A stretch of 64,000 nt of DNA from positions 62,001 to 126,000 of the forward strand of contig NW_026570273.1 in the NCBI RefSeq assembly GCF_019649055.1, read 5' to 3'. The notes beneath the pieces were generated by a model. It was not told where the DNA came from. It made no database searches and saw only the letters and a program-made list of their open reading frames with translations. The position numbers and the translations under genes were made by a program. This document shows, one piece after another, positions 1-11,750 of the stretch (positions within the stretch are counted from its first letter, which is position 1; each line of letters starts with the position of its first letter). This DNA comes from Paramacrobiotus metropolitanus (lineage: Eukaryota > Tardigrada > Eutardigrada > Parachela > Macrobiotidae).

Positions 1-1641
1 AACATCTACTTTGCGTTAATAATTGCCGTTAAGGCGCTATCCATGGTTGGTGCTCTTCGATCGGGTTACTATGCCTTATCGAACTGGTTCACTTTTCAAG
101 TCATGCAAATGCTGGACGTGACGGAGAGTTTTGACCAAATACTGTCGATGATTCTAGCTTGCTGGTCTGGACAACAGATCATGCAGCAAATAAGAGTACT
201 TGATGGAATTTTTTGCGTTTTAGCAGTAAAACACCGGTTAAATGTCGTTTATCCCGTTATGGCGTTGCTCGTACTGATCGTTGTGATGAAACACTCCTTC
301 TGGCTGTACGCAATACAGACTGATCTTTCATTATCGCGGCATATCAAAGATTTTCAGATGCACTATACGTTCATGCAATCGCATCACATGGTTGAATGGA
401 TGTACCGGATATACTACGTTTTTGACCGAATATTTTACGTGGGGCGCGATTTTCTGCTGGGTTTTCTGATAACCATCATCTTGCTGACCAGTCATGGTGT
501 GCGTACCACAGCGTTCAGTCTGGATGCTCGATTGGAGAAAAAGAGAGAGGTCGTTGTTGCTGAGTATTCCCAGCTTGTACAGATTATGTCGGTTATCCAC
601 AATTTGGATGAACGCTTGTCGCTGATCGTCGGCCTCCAATGTTACGGAGCTTTAGCCATGACCATTCTCTTCACCTTCGAGTGCAGCCAGAATGCTGTGA
701 TCAATGGCATTGCCACGTTTTGTACCGTGATCATTGTCTGTGCGTATTCATGCGAACAGGTGACTTTTTTAAACAATTTTGTTTTTTCTGTAATCTACCT
801 TTTAAAATTTCTAGCCATTGAAATACTGCACCACAAGCAAGCTACGAAGCAGCATTTAATAATCACCAACGTTGGCAGTTGAATAACAGCAAATGTCGGA
901 ATGCTTATTATAGTATATACCGTATATCGAATACGTGATCGTAGGGACCGCAAACTGCTGCAGCTAAGCGCAAGAAGACGACATATTTCAATGCCACTTT
1001 TTTTTCGCATTAGTACCGATTTTAACGACATTAACAGCATGATTATGACAGGGTCAGAAACTGTCAAAAGTAGCCAAGGTTTGTCTGCGCATTGGAGAAA
1101 AGAAGTTGCAGACTGATGAATGGAGTTACATGTACCACAGGGGCGAACGATGCGATCGGGGTTATTTTACGGTCGCGGGAGTGACAATCACCCGAGAAAG
1201 CGTCATGCAGGTGCAAACTGGTCTCCCATATACTGTCACAATGTTCAAATGTCATCGAATTTAGTTTATTCCTACATGCAAATTGAAAAGACTACTGAAG
1301 TTTCTCTCGTGTATATCAACAATCTGCATTTTACTACGATATATGACTGGGAAAACCAAGATAAATTTTAGCAGCTGACAGTATTACGGCAAAATAATCC
1401 ATGTACCGGCTGGTGTTACTCAAGTCCCCGCTTAAGCGGGACAACGTCCGCTGATCCCGACTTTGATTTTTACAGGTTCGCGCCGCTTTAGTAAGCACTT
1501 TGTTGGTTTTCGCGGAATTGGCTCGCGCCGCTACTAGCACAGAAGCTGGCAGCAGCGCCATTAATGTCACCCAGGTAACAAAACATGAGTAACAAAAACG
1601 ACATAGAATAATCGGTTGATTGTGTGGATTACAGAAAATCT
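1..1641 (+). CDS. Gustatory-receptor-like 7TM protein, 5' end outside window
   Basis: A chemosensory-type seven-transmembrane receptor of the insect gustatory receptor kind. The reading frame is already open at base 1, so the first exon is cut by the window edge. My exon model is 1-759, 1052-1210, 1476-1574 and 1633-1641. All junctions are GT-AG and phase 0 (CAG|GTGACT, ACAG|GGTCAG, CAG|GTGCAA, TACAG|GTTCGC, CAG|GTAACA, TACAG|AAAATC). Exon 1 carries several hydrophobic helices and VEWMYRIYYVFDRIFYVGR. Exon 2 carries GERCDRGYFTVAGVTITRE. Exon 3 is the last helix (TLLVFAELARA). The last exon adds only two codons and TGA, and an AATAAA follows at 1695-1700. The paralogue at 13319-14783 has the same first three exons and conserved positions. 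The family call rests on topology and paralogue comparison, not on a database search. Confidence 0.7.
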
Positions 1642-1694
1642 GAGTGCGAAAAATCCCGGGCGGATCTCTGGTCCTTCTGGAAAACATTGTTTCA

Positions 1695-1700
1695 AATAAA
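1695..1700 (+). promoter_or_regulatory. Poly(A) signal of the first receptor gene
   Basis: AATAAA lies 54 bases after the predicted TGA at 1639-1641. This is a usual distance and supports the short fourth exon. Confidence 0.4.
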
Positions 1701-2779
1701 TTTTTGCGTTCTTGCTTCTTATCTCTTTTCACTCATAGATTTACAACATGCAGTACTGACGGATAAATTGTATAAATTTTAAGCACCCTCCAAATTTAAT
1801 AGCTTTAACCAATACTGAACTTCAGCAGTGATAAAAATAAGCATTTATAGAAGATGTTGGCAACGTAGCCCAACTAGTTCGCCATCAACAGCATCTGGTC
1901 TGAAACGATACGAAACGTTTGAAACGGTTTCAGGATACGAAACAAAACTGAAAAATTCAACTCAGTTCAAATAAGGAATTCCCACTCAACTTTCATTCTA
2001 GACGCGCATTACCATTATGCATAGTACAAATGCTGAACTGCACTGACTGTAGTCAAGCCACAACTGCTTTCAGGATATTTTTTTCCACAAATACCTACTC
2101 GATCAATTTGCTGAATTTCCCAGAGGCCGAAGGATTCTTCCTGATGCGTTTCTTCATAATGATCATGATTGTTCATGATGCGTTTACTCTATGAAACCTT
2201 AATTCCATGGATACGTAATGATAACGGAAACGTTCTCGATTTTGTCGTCACTGTCCCGGGCATCGTACGCAGTTAATAGGCCACAAAACATTACTGTTGT
2301 ATTAGCGTTTGCTTACTGTTGAATAAGTACTGTTCTCTATCCTGCTGTTTGCTGAGTAACTCAACACTGTTGACCCTATACCCACAGATTTGAATGTACT
2401 GGCCGGCAAACCGTTTATGCGAGAAACATCCGGTTACTGAGATACTGCAAGTATTATGGGCTATTCTCCCTGATTATTTGTGCGAGACCATCCATTCATA
2501 TGCAATTGGCTATATCATGATTATCATTTGTGAGTAGCAGTGAAATTCCTGATTGTTTGGAAGTAGTGGTATACATAGCGCCTTTTAGATGACGTCCTGA
2601 TCACGTTGTATGTTAACTTCCTGATCGCTGCTTTTGCTGATAGATGATCGCGCCAGCATCTCAATGCTCTTGTCCCATTTCCAGTGCTAGCGCTCGTTAT
2701 AACTGGTCTTGTTGTCTTAGATATGGCACACTTCGAACACAACAATTTTTTATGACCGCACTTCCAGGTCGTAGTCCAA
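1701..2779. other. Intergenic, nothing recognised
   Basis: No exon-like reading frame, RNA gene or clear repeat was seen here. Open frames are short and overlap on both strands. Confidence 0.4.
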
Positions 2780-4026
2780 TAGCCACCGTAGTAACCTGTA
2801 CACTTCATATTCTGTTTGTCGACTTCCGAAAATCTTAGTACTCACTCTTAGTCGGGGTAGTAACCTGTAGTTTTTTGGAGTCTCGGTAGTTTTCGGTAGC
2901 CTCGGTAGTTTGTGTAGTTTTCGATAGTCACCAGTACTCTCGGGAAGCGTGTGCAGTTTCCTGTAATAACCCTAGTTCGTGCAGCCTGCGTAGTCGCCTC
3001 TAGTTTTGTAGTTTCTGTGGCTCCCAGTAGTGTCAATAGTCTTTGAAGCATACGTAGGCGCAAAACTACCGAGACTACAGCAGACTACGCAAACTACCTA
3101 GACTACAGGAAACTACAGAAAACTACGCATACTACCGAGACTACAGGAAACTACAGAAAACTACGCAAACTACCGAGACTACAGCAAAATACGCAAACTA
3201 CCGGGACTACCGAAGACTACGCAAACTACGGAGACTGCAGGTAACTACAGAAAACTACGCAAACTGCCGAGACTACAGGGAAGAACTACGCAAACTACCG
3301 AGACTACAGGAAAGAACTACGCAAACTACCGAGACTACAGGAAAGAACTACGCAAACTACCGAAACTACAGGAAACTACAGAAAACTACGCAAACTACCG
3401 AGACTACAGGAAACTACAGAAAACTACGCAAACTACCGAGACTACAGGAAAGAACTACGCAAACTACCGAGACTACTTCGCTTACTGCCTTATATGGGCT
3501 CCCCTTGCACTACTCTCCCTTATCTGGGCTCCCGGCTAGTGAGCAATACCCATCAAATTATTTATCAGGATTTATAGCAGAACCCTTTTCTACTTCTTTC
3601 AACCAGTTTACAAGTGGGCACACCAAAGAATTCCGAAATTTCACATCTGAATTATATTTATATAATTATCTATATATATTTTAATTATATCTTATTATCT
3701 ATATATAATAATTTTAATTATATCTTAATTAAATTAAAATACACTCGATGCTACAAAAGTACTGGCGAAATAAGTATTTTAAATAAATCTAAATTTTCAT
3801 TCAGTCATAACACTGATAACAGCTGCAAAACTGTGAGTAATAACGTAACCGCCGATATAGAGGGTTGCTCATATTGGCCGGGAGCCCAGATAAGGGAGAG
3901 TAATATAAGGGGAGCCCATATAAGGCAGTAAGCGAAGTACTGAAAACTACGCAAACTACCGAGACTACGAGTTACTACAGGCAACCGCACAAAATAATGA
4001 AAATGCAGGTAACTACGGGCATGGCG
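2780..4026. repeat. Foldback-like minisatellite element with GTAGT / ACTAC arms
   Basis: The left part (about 2850-3060) is built of repeats in the sense GTAGTTT..TCGGTAG. The right part (3064-3475 and 3938-4020) has the opposite sense, for example ACTACGCAAACTACCGAG repeated with a period near 37 bases. The two arms are therefore inverted relative to each other. The outermost ends also match in inverted orientation: CCGTAGTAACCTG near 2787 and CAGGTAACTACGG near 4018. I found no convincing target duplication, so the ends are approximate. A MITE has inserted into the right arm. The architecture is like the elements at 21924, 23756 and 25693, but no A-rich core is present. Confidence 0.55.
3476..3937. 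mobile_element. MITE with about 70-bp terminal inverted repeats and TA duplication
   Basis: The left end begins CTTCGCTTACTGCCTTATAT and the right end is its reverse complement (about 70 bases, a few mismatches). The element is flanked by TA at 3474-3475 and 3938-3939, inside the ACTAC minisatellite, so host sequence continues on both sides. The interior is AT-rich (about 3650-3780) and has no transposase frame. A TA duplication with long inverted ends fits a non-autonomous Tc1/mariner-type element; the superfamily is inference. Confidence 0.75.
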
Positions 4027-4298
4027 GAAAAATTTTGCCATTGGTTAAACAGCATTTGCGAATACATAGGCTACAACGGATAGGTGCACTACATCGTCTA
4101 AGGATGGCCGTAAAAAAATGTCGTGTTCGAAGTGCGCCATTGGTGTAAACGGGAATTAAAAACAAATTTTAAATGGGAGGGACGAAACCGCGACAGCTCG
4201 ACTGCAGCGCATTTTGGTCTACTCTAATTTTAAACTCCTTGTAATATAATATGACTGCTGAAATCTTGGAATCCTCAATTGCAAATAGTGTCGTATAG

Positions 4299-4526
4299 AT
4301 GAGTAATCATATGTTAAATTTATTGACTAGTACTTCTGTTGCTGTTGCAACTGTTGCTGCAAGCGAAGAATCGTTCGCAAGTTGGACTGCCAAACTGTGG
4401 AACGAACTGGACTTGGATGCATCAGCTTATCGCTCTGCGCTGACCTTTCAGAAAGCCCTCGACGAAGTTCAGTGGAAAGACGTTCAATGGATCAGAGATA
4501 ATTTTTCAAAAGAGTTTTTTTCGTGA
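4299..4526 (+). CDS. Small hypothetical reading frame or terminal exon
   Basis: A 75-codon frame with a soluble, coding-like composition (FASWTAKLWNELDLDASAYR, then FQKALDEVQWKDVQWIRDNF) ending in TGA. The sequence just before the ATG reads GTATAG, so it could be a final exon. An AATAAA follows at about 4679. The W-T...L-D-x-S spacing is faintly like exon C of the F-box family, but too weakly to claim relation. No family is recognised. Confidence 0.3.
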   Translation: MSNHMLNLLTSTSVAVATVAASEESFASWTAKLWNELDLDASAYRSALTFQKALDEVQWKDVQWIRDNFSKEFFS

Positions 4527-5514
4527 CTTAATACAGATTTTGTCGTAGCTTGATATGCACAATGTTTTACTTGTACTTTTGCGTACCGGTTAATATTGTT
4601 TTCAGCGTTATTGTTGGTGTTTTTACTTGAATTGTCTATAGGTCTTGATTAGGAGCAATTCCTTGTACCTGTAGGAGCAATAAACCCTTCACGGGAATTT
4701 TTTTAAATGAACGGCCCCGTTTGGCGTGAATGGGGTGAACCTGTATGATACAGAGTACCACGGGGAACCATGGACTTGCCTCCAGACAAGCTGCTTGATT
4801 ATGCCTTTGTAGCTGGCTGTTGTAACTTGTAAAGGTTGTGGCGGTCAGAGGGACCTCGTTTCCTGTATGCCATCCACGGTGTAGAATTTGTACTGCTCAA
4901 AGCTGATTAAAAGAAAAAATGATTGATTTTTAGGGAATTCAACGAAAATTTTGTGGAAAAAATACGGTACAGCAAGGAACAAGTGTTGTTTTAAAAAAAC
5001 GATGGTATTTTCGTCAGAAACTGTACAAAACTTGTAGAAAAAGCCCTGATGTTTGTAAATACATGATGTTCAGTAAAACAAATCGCAGTTTAGAATCCCC
5101 ATGAAAAAGCATAATTTCGCACCCATGTTTTTGTACAAGCAGAATAATATTATTATGAAAAATGACATCATGCAGCGGCAACACTACGAGACTCAGAGAG
5201 TGTTACATGCTTGATTGTCTGTTTGAAAGTGTCCATTCAAGGTTGATCTCAACCGTTCAGACACATTACGAAACGCTTTTCAAATTGTGGAGAATAATGA
5301 AAACCTATTAGTGCTTCCTGTTGACGGAACTTTAGAAGCCGGCGAAGATAAAGCCGGTAACATTTGCCGATATTAATAAGTACTACCCTAGCACACTAGC
5401 AAAAAAAATCCATGGAACAATCCCGATTAGACAGCTTCAAGGAGTGCCAGAAGGGTACAAATGTGTCACCAAATCTTTTATGTGAAAAAAACTCAATGCA
5501 GTAAATAGGTGCGA
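4527..5514. other. Intergenic, nothing recognised
   Basis: AT-rich sequence with no convincing exon, RNA gene or repeat. Confidence 0.35.
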
Positions 5515-5665
5515 ACTGCCAAAAGTGGAGCGAAGGTGGTGGCAATAGCCAAAAGGTGGTGTCAGAAATCATTCTGAAAAGGCGGTGCGAATAGCCAAAA
5601 GGTGGTGAAAGGTCGTGAGAATAGCCAAAACATGGTGCGGGGTGGTGGGAATAGCCACACCCTTT
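5515..5665. repeat. GGTGGTG...AATAGCCAAAA repeat
   Basis: A short motif of the form AATAGCCAAAAGGTGGTG occurs about four times here. The same motif forms the two inverted arms of the element at 43370-44155, so this is probably a solo arm of that dispersed family. Confidence 0.5.
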
Positions 5666-5720
5666 TTTAAAAAGTCGAATTGATGATTCATGTCCCTAAA
5701 TGCCGTCAAAGGCAGCCTTT

Positions 5721-8700
5721 CTAATCTTGACCCCCGGAATGCCGCTCGTACATAAGGCGCTGCAGCGCGTTCTGCGTCAGCTTGGTCAACGTGGACACAT
5801 CCAGACAGCGCAATTCATCGGCAGTCCAGCTGGTTCCGCGGTAGCGAATACCTTCTCGCCCATCGCCATTTTGGAAGTCGCGCAGGACCTGCGCAACGGG
5901 ACCATGTGACCATATGTCATAATAACATATGACATAAAAGCATTTCTGTTACTCTTAGCAGTTCGTAGACCCCAGGGACATCTCCGTCTGGGGGAATAAA
6001 TTTCAACTCACCTTCTGGATACGGTTACGGTCTCGTACATTCTCTTGCAATACCGTTTCCTGTATCCATGCAGTAAGACTGGCCGGATCGGTACACAGTG
6101 TCGGAAAGGCTGCCTCCAGCGTCCGCCACAAATCAGAGCACAAATCGGACGAATCCAAATTCCATAAGCCGTAAGAAAGTCGCTCTGCCCTGGTGTACCC
6201 AAAATGCCCACTGATAGGAGAAACCATACAGTTCTTCCAAATCACGGTAGCAACTGTCGATGTAACATCAGCACCGGTATCGGCGATCATGCGTATTTCC
6301 TGATTAAAGCATTTGGCCATCGTCCAAACACATTGGACAAATATCACCGTCAGTCTCCGTCCCGGCGCCTGCACTTTCCTAACAGCGTGGATGAATCGCA
6401 GGCAGTGTACAAAGTCTGTGAAACGATCTTTCTGAAAAGCGTTCCTTATTATGATGCGTTCGGTGGTGATGGTGAGACGTTTCCATATACTGCTGGCAAC
6501 CACGATAGGAACACGCGTTGTGGGGAATGTCACTCGAATTTCTTTGGAGTACTGGTCCTGAGTGAGCACACAATTCCACAGCATGCTGACGCGGCGACAG
6601 TTTGCAATATTAACGCTGTCCAGAAAGTGGAACACTTCGCTCATTATTTCCACTGGTAGTGTTAACACACATACAAATGGATCGCTCGACTCCTGCACCT
6701 TTACTTCAGAATTCGGTGTTTCCGCCGGTAAAACCCACCGAGATCCGGAAAATGTCCAACCTGCTTCCATGAGCTTCACCATAGCGCCCCAGGATTTTTT
6801 TTAGTAGGCTTTCCTATTGTGAAATACAAAAAAATATTTGGAAAGTCACCTGTGCAATAATATTTTACATCACGTAGTTTAAACACATACAGTCTGCAAA
6901 TTACTATCAATCCCGAACAAAAATAAAAATGAGCGAAGAACGATGTCACAGCAATCGCGTGCGTTGGCTTCGGCTCAAGGGTTTAGTTTCTGTTGTGTAC
7001 CTCGTACAATCAAGTTATTTTAACAGCACCTTTTACGGTACATAATATTTTCTAACAAGAACCCTTTTGTCGAACTGGAACTGCGTAAAATAAATGTGAG
7101 AAGTACAGTACCATACAGACCGCTTTCTGGTGTTTTTATGGACAAGGAGCAGGGAAAACAAGGAAACAGACACTGGCTTTTGCCGTTTAGCGTGTTAAAA
7201 GAATGGGTATATTACGAGAAAAATTTCATAACACAATTCTCGTGATTTTTGAATAAAGACTTTCTCTAATGAGCAAATGTTTGTACAGTACATTGCATGA
7301 CTGGGGACTGTTTAAAGCTCACAAGCAGTGACACCTCGTCAGGATATTTCTACAAATACGCGGCACATACCTTTGGCATTGATAGAAAAAAACCAGTTCT
7401 ACGTGGCAGTATTTTTAGATTAGGGTAACTGCAACCATTTTTTTTATAACAGCGATACAAACTTGGTATTGCAAAACGTTCCGTGACGTGTCCGACCGCA
7501 CATCGAGGAGGCCGCCCATCGCGAGTCAGAGAAACCGACCTTCGCCAACGCTGATCGTGGACATGCCGCATCGCATGCTTATCAGCTTGGCACATAATAT
7601 CCGGATTCAGTACGAGCAGGTGTATGTTTAGAACTTCAGTTGTATTTCCTGATCAACGAGTATCTTTTCCCAGCATAGTTTTCGTTTTTGGTTCTAGGAA
7701 CCGGCAAAATAACTCTTTGATAATTTTTCAATTCAAATTACACGTAACAATCATAGAAATTCGTCAGCACTCCATGTAAATCCAAAACCAGTATAAATAC
7801 TTAAATTTTTTTTTAATCGCTGACGTAACTACGGTGAAGGCGCGATAGCTTTCAAGTTTCTCCGATGCGTCGACGGGCGGCATCTCTGATTTACGGGAGC
7901 ACACATCACGCCGTCACGGGACGTTTTGCAGTACCCAGTTTGCATGGTTATCATAAAAAAGTGGTTACAATTACCCCATTGTAAAAATACTACAACGAAG
8001 CGCTGAGTTTTCTCTGTACAATGGTATGTGTCACTTTTTAGGAATAAGAAACCTTGTTGCACGCATACCAAACGATAGAAAAAGAATTGCGATTTATGTA
8101 TAAGTGAGTGCATGCTTCAGCTCTGTCTGGGGCCCTGGGCTACGTAAAAAATTTTGTCCTATTTGAGTTTTACAGGTTTGTTTATGTTCGAGTGGTTGCA
8201 GATTATAGACAAAACTGCAGGCAAAACTCTGAAGAGAAAGGGAATGTGCACAAGCTAGCGCCTGTGTTTATCTACTGATTTCGTAATCTGCAGCGCCTGC
8301 GTGAGGGAAAATCTTACATATCATTGAGTACTCACCACACGATCACCGCTCAGTATGATACCTCTCCGCAGTTCTAAACACTTTACTGTCTTGCCGACGA
8401 GGCAAACTGGAAGAATTTCGAGAGCATCCAACTGGCATTTCCAGATATTCCATAGCGGATCCGGCAGCGGTTCATCATCTGTGTACGACCGCGATAACGT
8501 TTATGATTTAACCACAAAATAAGAAAGTCGAACGGCGCGCTGCTTTAAAGTCTTCTTGGACGGCACAATCCGGACCATCGGACGGCGAAACCAGTCCTGG
8601 ACGATCCCAGAGCCGCACTGCACTTCCATACAAACCCACTCTCCGCCGAACATGCCGGGAGCAAGGAATTTGGCGGGGTACCAAGTCCAGGGTAGATCTG

Positions 8701-9010
8701 CCGACGTCCGTGTTAGGACCTGGAGTTGTTCGTACAGTCTTGCTGGCGATGACCGTTCCATTATCTTGATTGTCTCATAGTAAGGTGACCAACTATTAAC
8801 AGGATTGCAACAATGATAGATATTGTATTTGGAATGATGGTGTATAAACAGTGCTCGTTTCCCGGGACAATCGAAATCCAAAATGTAACCCTTATCCGTG
8901 ATGTTGACAACGTGAGCAAGCTGCATTTGACCATCTTCGGCCAGATCCTGTACGTCCACCGCATTCCATTTAGTCAGTGTATCTGGAAATGGTATCTGGA
9001 ATAAACGCAT
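5721..9010 (-). pseudogene. Tudor-like/F-box family, copy 1 (two disruptions)
   Basis: Three exons read on the minus strand. Exon B is 9010-8336 (ATG at 9008-9010, donor GTGAGT). Exon A is 6813-6012 (acceptor AATAG, donor AAG|GTGAGT). Exon C is 5888-5721 (acceptor GCGCAG, stop TAG). Exon B keeps the Tudor-like signatures (TRTSADLPWTWYPAKF, then a VEVQ-like strand as MEVQCGSG). Exon A holds the F-box (LPVEIMSEVFHFLDSV..NCRRVSMLWN). Exon C has TSWTADELRCLDVSTLTKLT. There are two defects. An in-frame TAA at 8501-8503 lies in exon B, although the frame stays conserved up to the donor. There is also one extra base at the start of exon A: 802 nt instead of a multiple of three, near an A8 run at about 6796-6803. 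Closest to copy 2. It may be a recent pseudogene, or the A-run indel may be a sequencing error. Confidence 0.6.
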
Positions 9011-9578
9011 GGTGAACAGTGCACCGGCAAGGTGAAAGTGTTGTTCGTGTGCTGTTAGCGCTGTTTAGTATTTACTGAGTGCAAAATAATACTTTGTAAG
9101 TTGAAATCGTTTCGAACTGTCGGGGGAATTACAGATAAAACCTAATCATAATGGCACGAAGCTAAGAAAAATGCGCGCCCGGGATATACGTTGAACACCG
9201 ATTGAAAGAGTTTCATGCTAGTGATGCTTGTCCGCATGTTAAACATTTCCATTATTGTAATTTGCTGTCTTGTGAACCAATTTTCGTTTAAGAACACCAT
9301 GGTTTAATTTGATTAATAGAACACGAAAATACGTCGCGACAGTTTTGACCATTCTAGTGTGCCGCAATGACCGTAGCAGGATGTCATATACTTAAATGGG
9401 ATGCGCCTTTATAGTCAGTTTATTTGTGTTGGGGAAAAGTGGGACAGACCCATTCATCTGCCATTCTTCCTAAGATGAAACAGCTCTGATCGTTTGAATC
9501 GGTCTAGCAGACAGCGATGTCTGCTCGCTAGCCACACTTAGACACTTTTATCACGGATCTCAATAACGTCGTGATGAA
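9011..9578. other. Intergenic, upstream of copy 1
   Basis: This should hold the copy 1 promoter. I see no recognisable element or exon. Confidence 0.3.
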
Positions 9579-9586
9579 ACTTTATG

Positions 9587-9967
9587 GGGTAGTTCTAATA
9601 AGTGGACATGGACGGACGGGGTGGACGGACGGCAGGCCAGGACAGACACTGGACGGCCTGGCACCTGCCTGGACACTGGACGTGTGCGGACACGTGTGTC
9701 TGCACAATAACATTTGTAAATTTCTGAACACTTCCGACCCGTTTCGGTATTTTAAAGCTCGTAGCGCGTTGAAATAACTGAGTACTTTTTTATTACTGTG
9801 CTAAAAACAATATCGTTTTAAAACTAGTGGTACTATCTATTGAGCTTGCGGTTTGCTCAATTTTCTTATTACAAGCACTAGACGCATCAAGTATAAAAAT
9901 ATCCGTGATTCGTAATTCTTTACATAAACAATCCGTACTCGGCCATGTTCACTTATTAGAACTACCC
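9587..9967. mobile_element. 381-bp MITE with 8-bp target duplication
   Basis: The left end GGGTAGTTCTAATAAGTG and the right end, its reverse complement, form a terminal inverted repeat of about 26 bases with few mismatches. The element is flanked by ACTTTATG at 9579-9586 and again at 9968-9975, a perfect 8-bp duplication. The interior contains GGACGG-rich sequence and no transposase. The 8-bp duplication fits the hAT or a related superfamily; assignment is inference. Confidence 0.8.
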
Positions 9968-10170
9968 ACTTTATGGCCACACATGAGTCATGACTGAATA
10001 AGGATTTTCTGTACAAAATAAACAGTTGCGCTTACGTAACCACATTTTCGGTTTCGGATCTCTAGGGCAGCAATGTAGTGCAGCCATAAACATTTCAAGT
10101 GTACTCGTATTGAAAGGCGCTTACACTACAGTGTGAGGAGATTTGTATCCTAAAGGATGCTTGCCGCACT

Positions 10171-10250
10171 GCCTCAGGAGTGCAGTGGTTAATCGTTCGG
10201 CTACAGACGCAGCTGTCGAGGGTCTGATTCCCGCCTATGGCGCGTATTTT
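10171..10250 (+). ncRNA. tRNA-like sequence (tRNA-derived, class uncertain)
   Basis: Contains an A-box-like GTGCAGTGGTTAA and a B-box-like GGTCTGATTCC, then an imperfect acceptor match (GCCTCAGG with CCTATGGC, 6 of 8 pairs) and TTTT at 10247-10250. The stem pairing is too poor for a functional tRNA. It is probably a tRNA-derived SINE head, and shares GTGCAGTGGT with the sequence at 18377. Confidence 0.35.
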
Positions 10251-11275
10251 ATAAACAAGTCTCTTTCCACACAAACTGCCCTTCTTGCAGTATGTTATCA
10301 ACAAGAAACGATAGCTAATATTTTTTTGCTATGCTGGGGCAACTCCGTGCTTTTTCACCATGGCCAACTCCAGTTCTGTAAGGTTAACAAAAAAAAACAA
10401 ACTGCGTATACCAGTTTATAAGTTACGAGTTATCGGTGGGTACGATGTTTGCAGTTTTATGTTTGTTATCGTGCAACTGCAGACACTTGTTGTTTTCACA
10501 TTAACATGGGTTGAGTTTAGAATTCTATAGTAGCGCGGCAAAGGTTTTGTCTTCTTTCCGGTAAACTTGTGCGTTGGTGACTCTGTCTTTTGCGATGACA
10601 CAAGACCAGTTACGGCACTTTGTCAAATATCGTGCATGGCTGGCGGATAATGCCGCGAAGTAATTGCATAAAATGCCGCTCAATATCGTGTAAACGAATT
10701 TCTCGGATTGCAAGTAAACGAAAATCATTAAAAATGTAAGTTCTTCGTTTGTGATCATGTAGTATAGATGTTCTTCATATAAATTTCTTTGATAATTTTT
10801 TTGGTTATCCCGAAGTTAGAAATGTTCAAAGCTTATCTCTATTTTCATATTTTCTGCTGGGTTTACGTTGTGGATGAACATGGTGCTTATTTACCGCGCC
10901 TAATTTAACCGTATGTATTGCCGTAACAACACACTCCAGGTGCGTGACGACAGCAAGTAAAGGGATTCCTTGCCAAATCGAACATAAATCGAAACACTAG
11001 GATGTTCAGCACGACTGCACGAGCATAAAGAATTACCATTTAGCATAAATACCTCCTACACCCGCAGTTTCTTATTACTTTGGTTCGCGGTGATGCAAAT
11101 TACCATGCTTCCTCACTTCCTCACTTATAGTTATGTTAGTGCCACATTTCAAGTGCAAAGTTGAAATCATCGAACTTATTTCCTTCGCACAGTTCGCAGC
11201 TTTCTTTGCATAGCACAGTGCAAAAAACTTTGAGCAAAGAAAAAGTTTAAGAAAAACGTTCTAAAACATGCGCCA
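10251..11275. other. Intergenic, nothing recognised
   Basis: Short unrelated frames only; no repeat or RNA signal seen. Confidence 0.3.
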
Positions 11276-11750
11276 TCATAAATGATTGAAAATTGCTACG
11301 CGCCCCACGTAAAATATTCGATCAAAAAAGTAATATGCGCGGTACATACACTTAACAATGTCATGTGACTGCGTAATGAGATAGTGAGATAGAAAATCAC
11401 TGATACGCTGCAGTACTGAAAGGTCAGCCTGTATTGCGTACAACCGGTAGGAGTGTTTCATCACAACGATCAGTACGAGCAACGCCATAGCAGAAAACAC
11501 GGCATTTAACCGTAGTTTCACTGCAAACTTGCCGAATATTCGGTCAAGTGCACTAATTAGCTGAATAATGTGTTGACTAGACCGGCATGCTAGGATCATC
11601 GACATTACTTGGGCAAAACTCTCTGCCACGTCCAGCAGTCACATGACTTAGGAAAGTAAACCAGTTCGGCAATTCATAATAACCCTACTGGAGAGCACCG
11701 ACCATGGATAGCGCCTGAATGCCGACTATTACGGCAAAGTAAATCTTCAT
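11276..11750 (-). pseudogene. Gustatory-receptor-like pseudogene fragment
   Basis: The minus strand matches exon 1 of the receptor at 1-1641 closely, including the start of that exon (ATTTACTTTGCCGTAATAGT against ATCTACTTTGCGTTAATAAT). It has a TAG where the intact gene has a sense codon (SGYY region), then a frameshift near 11640, then an open stretch (AESFAQVMSMILACRSSQHI). Homology ends abruptly after FFDRIFYVGR, so the rest of exon 1 and all later exons are missing. It is clearly non-functional. Confidence 0.7.

Noticed and set aside
1334-1732. A conserved minus-strand motif (ARANSAKTNKVLTKAA type) also seen at 13380 (+) and 63600 (+), which looked like a receptor tail exon in inverted position.
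   Set aside because: It is the antisense reading of the true last transmembrane exon. The other strand gives LLVFAELARA with correct splice sites and the right orientation in all three places.
2830-3475. Possible CRISPR array in the ACTACGCAAACTACC repeats.
   Set aside because: Units are contiguous with no unique spacers, in a eukaryotic context. It is a minisatellite/foldback arm.
4299-4526. Reading this small frame as a degenerate exon C of the F-box family.
   Set aside because: Only the W-T and L-D-x-S spacing is similar and no exon A or B lies beside it on that strand. It is kept as a hypothetical frame.
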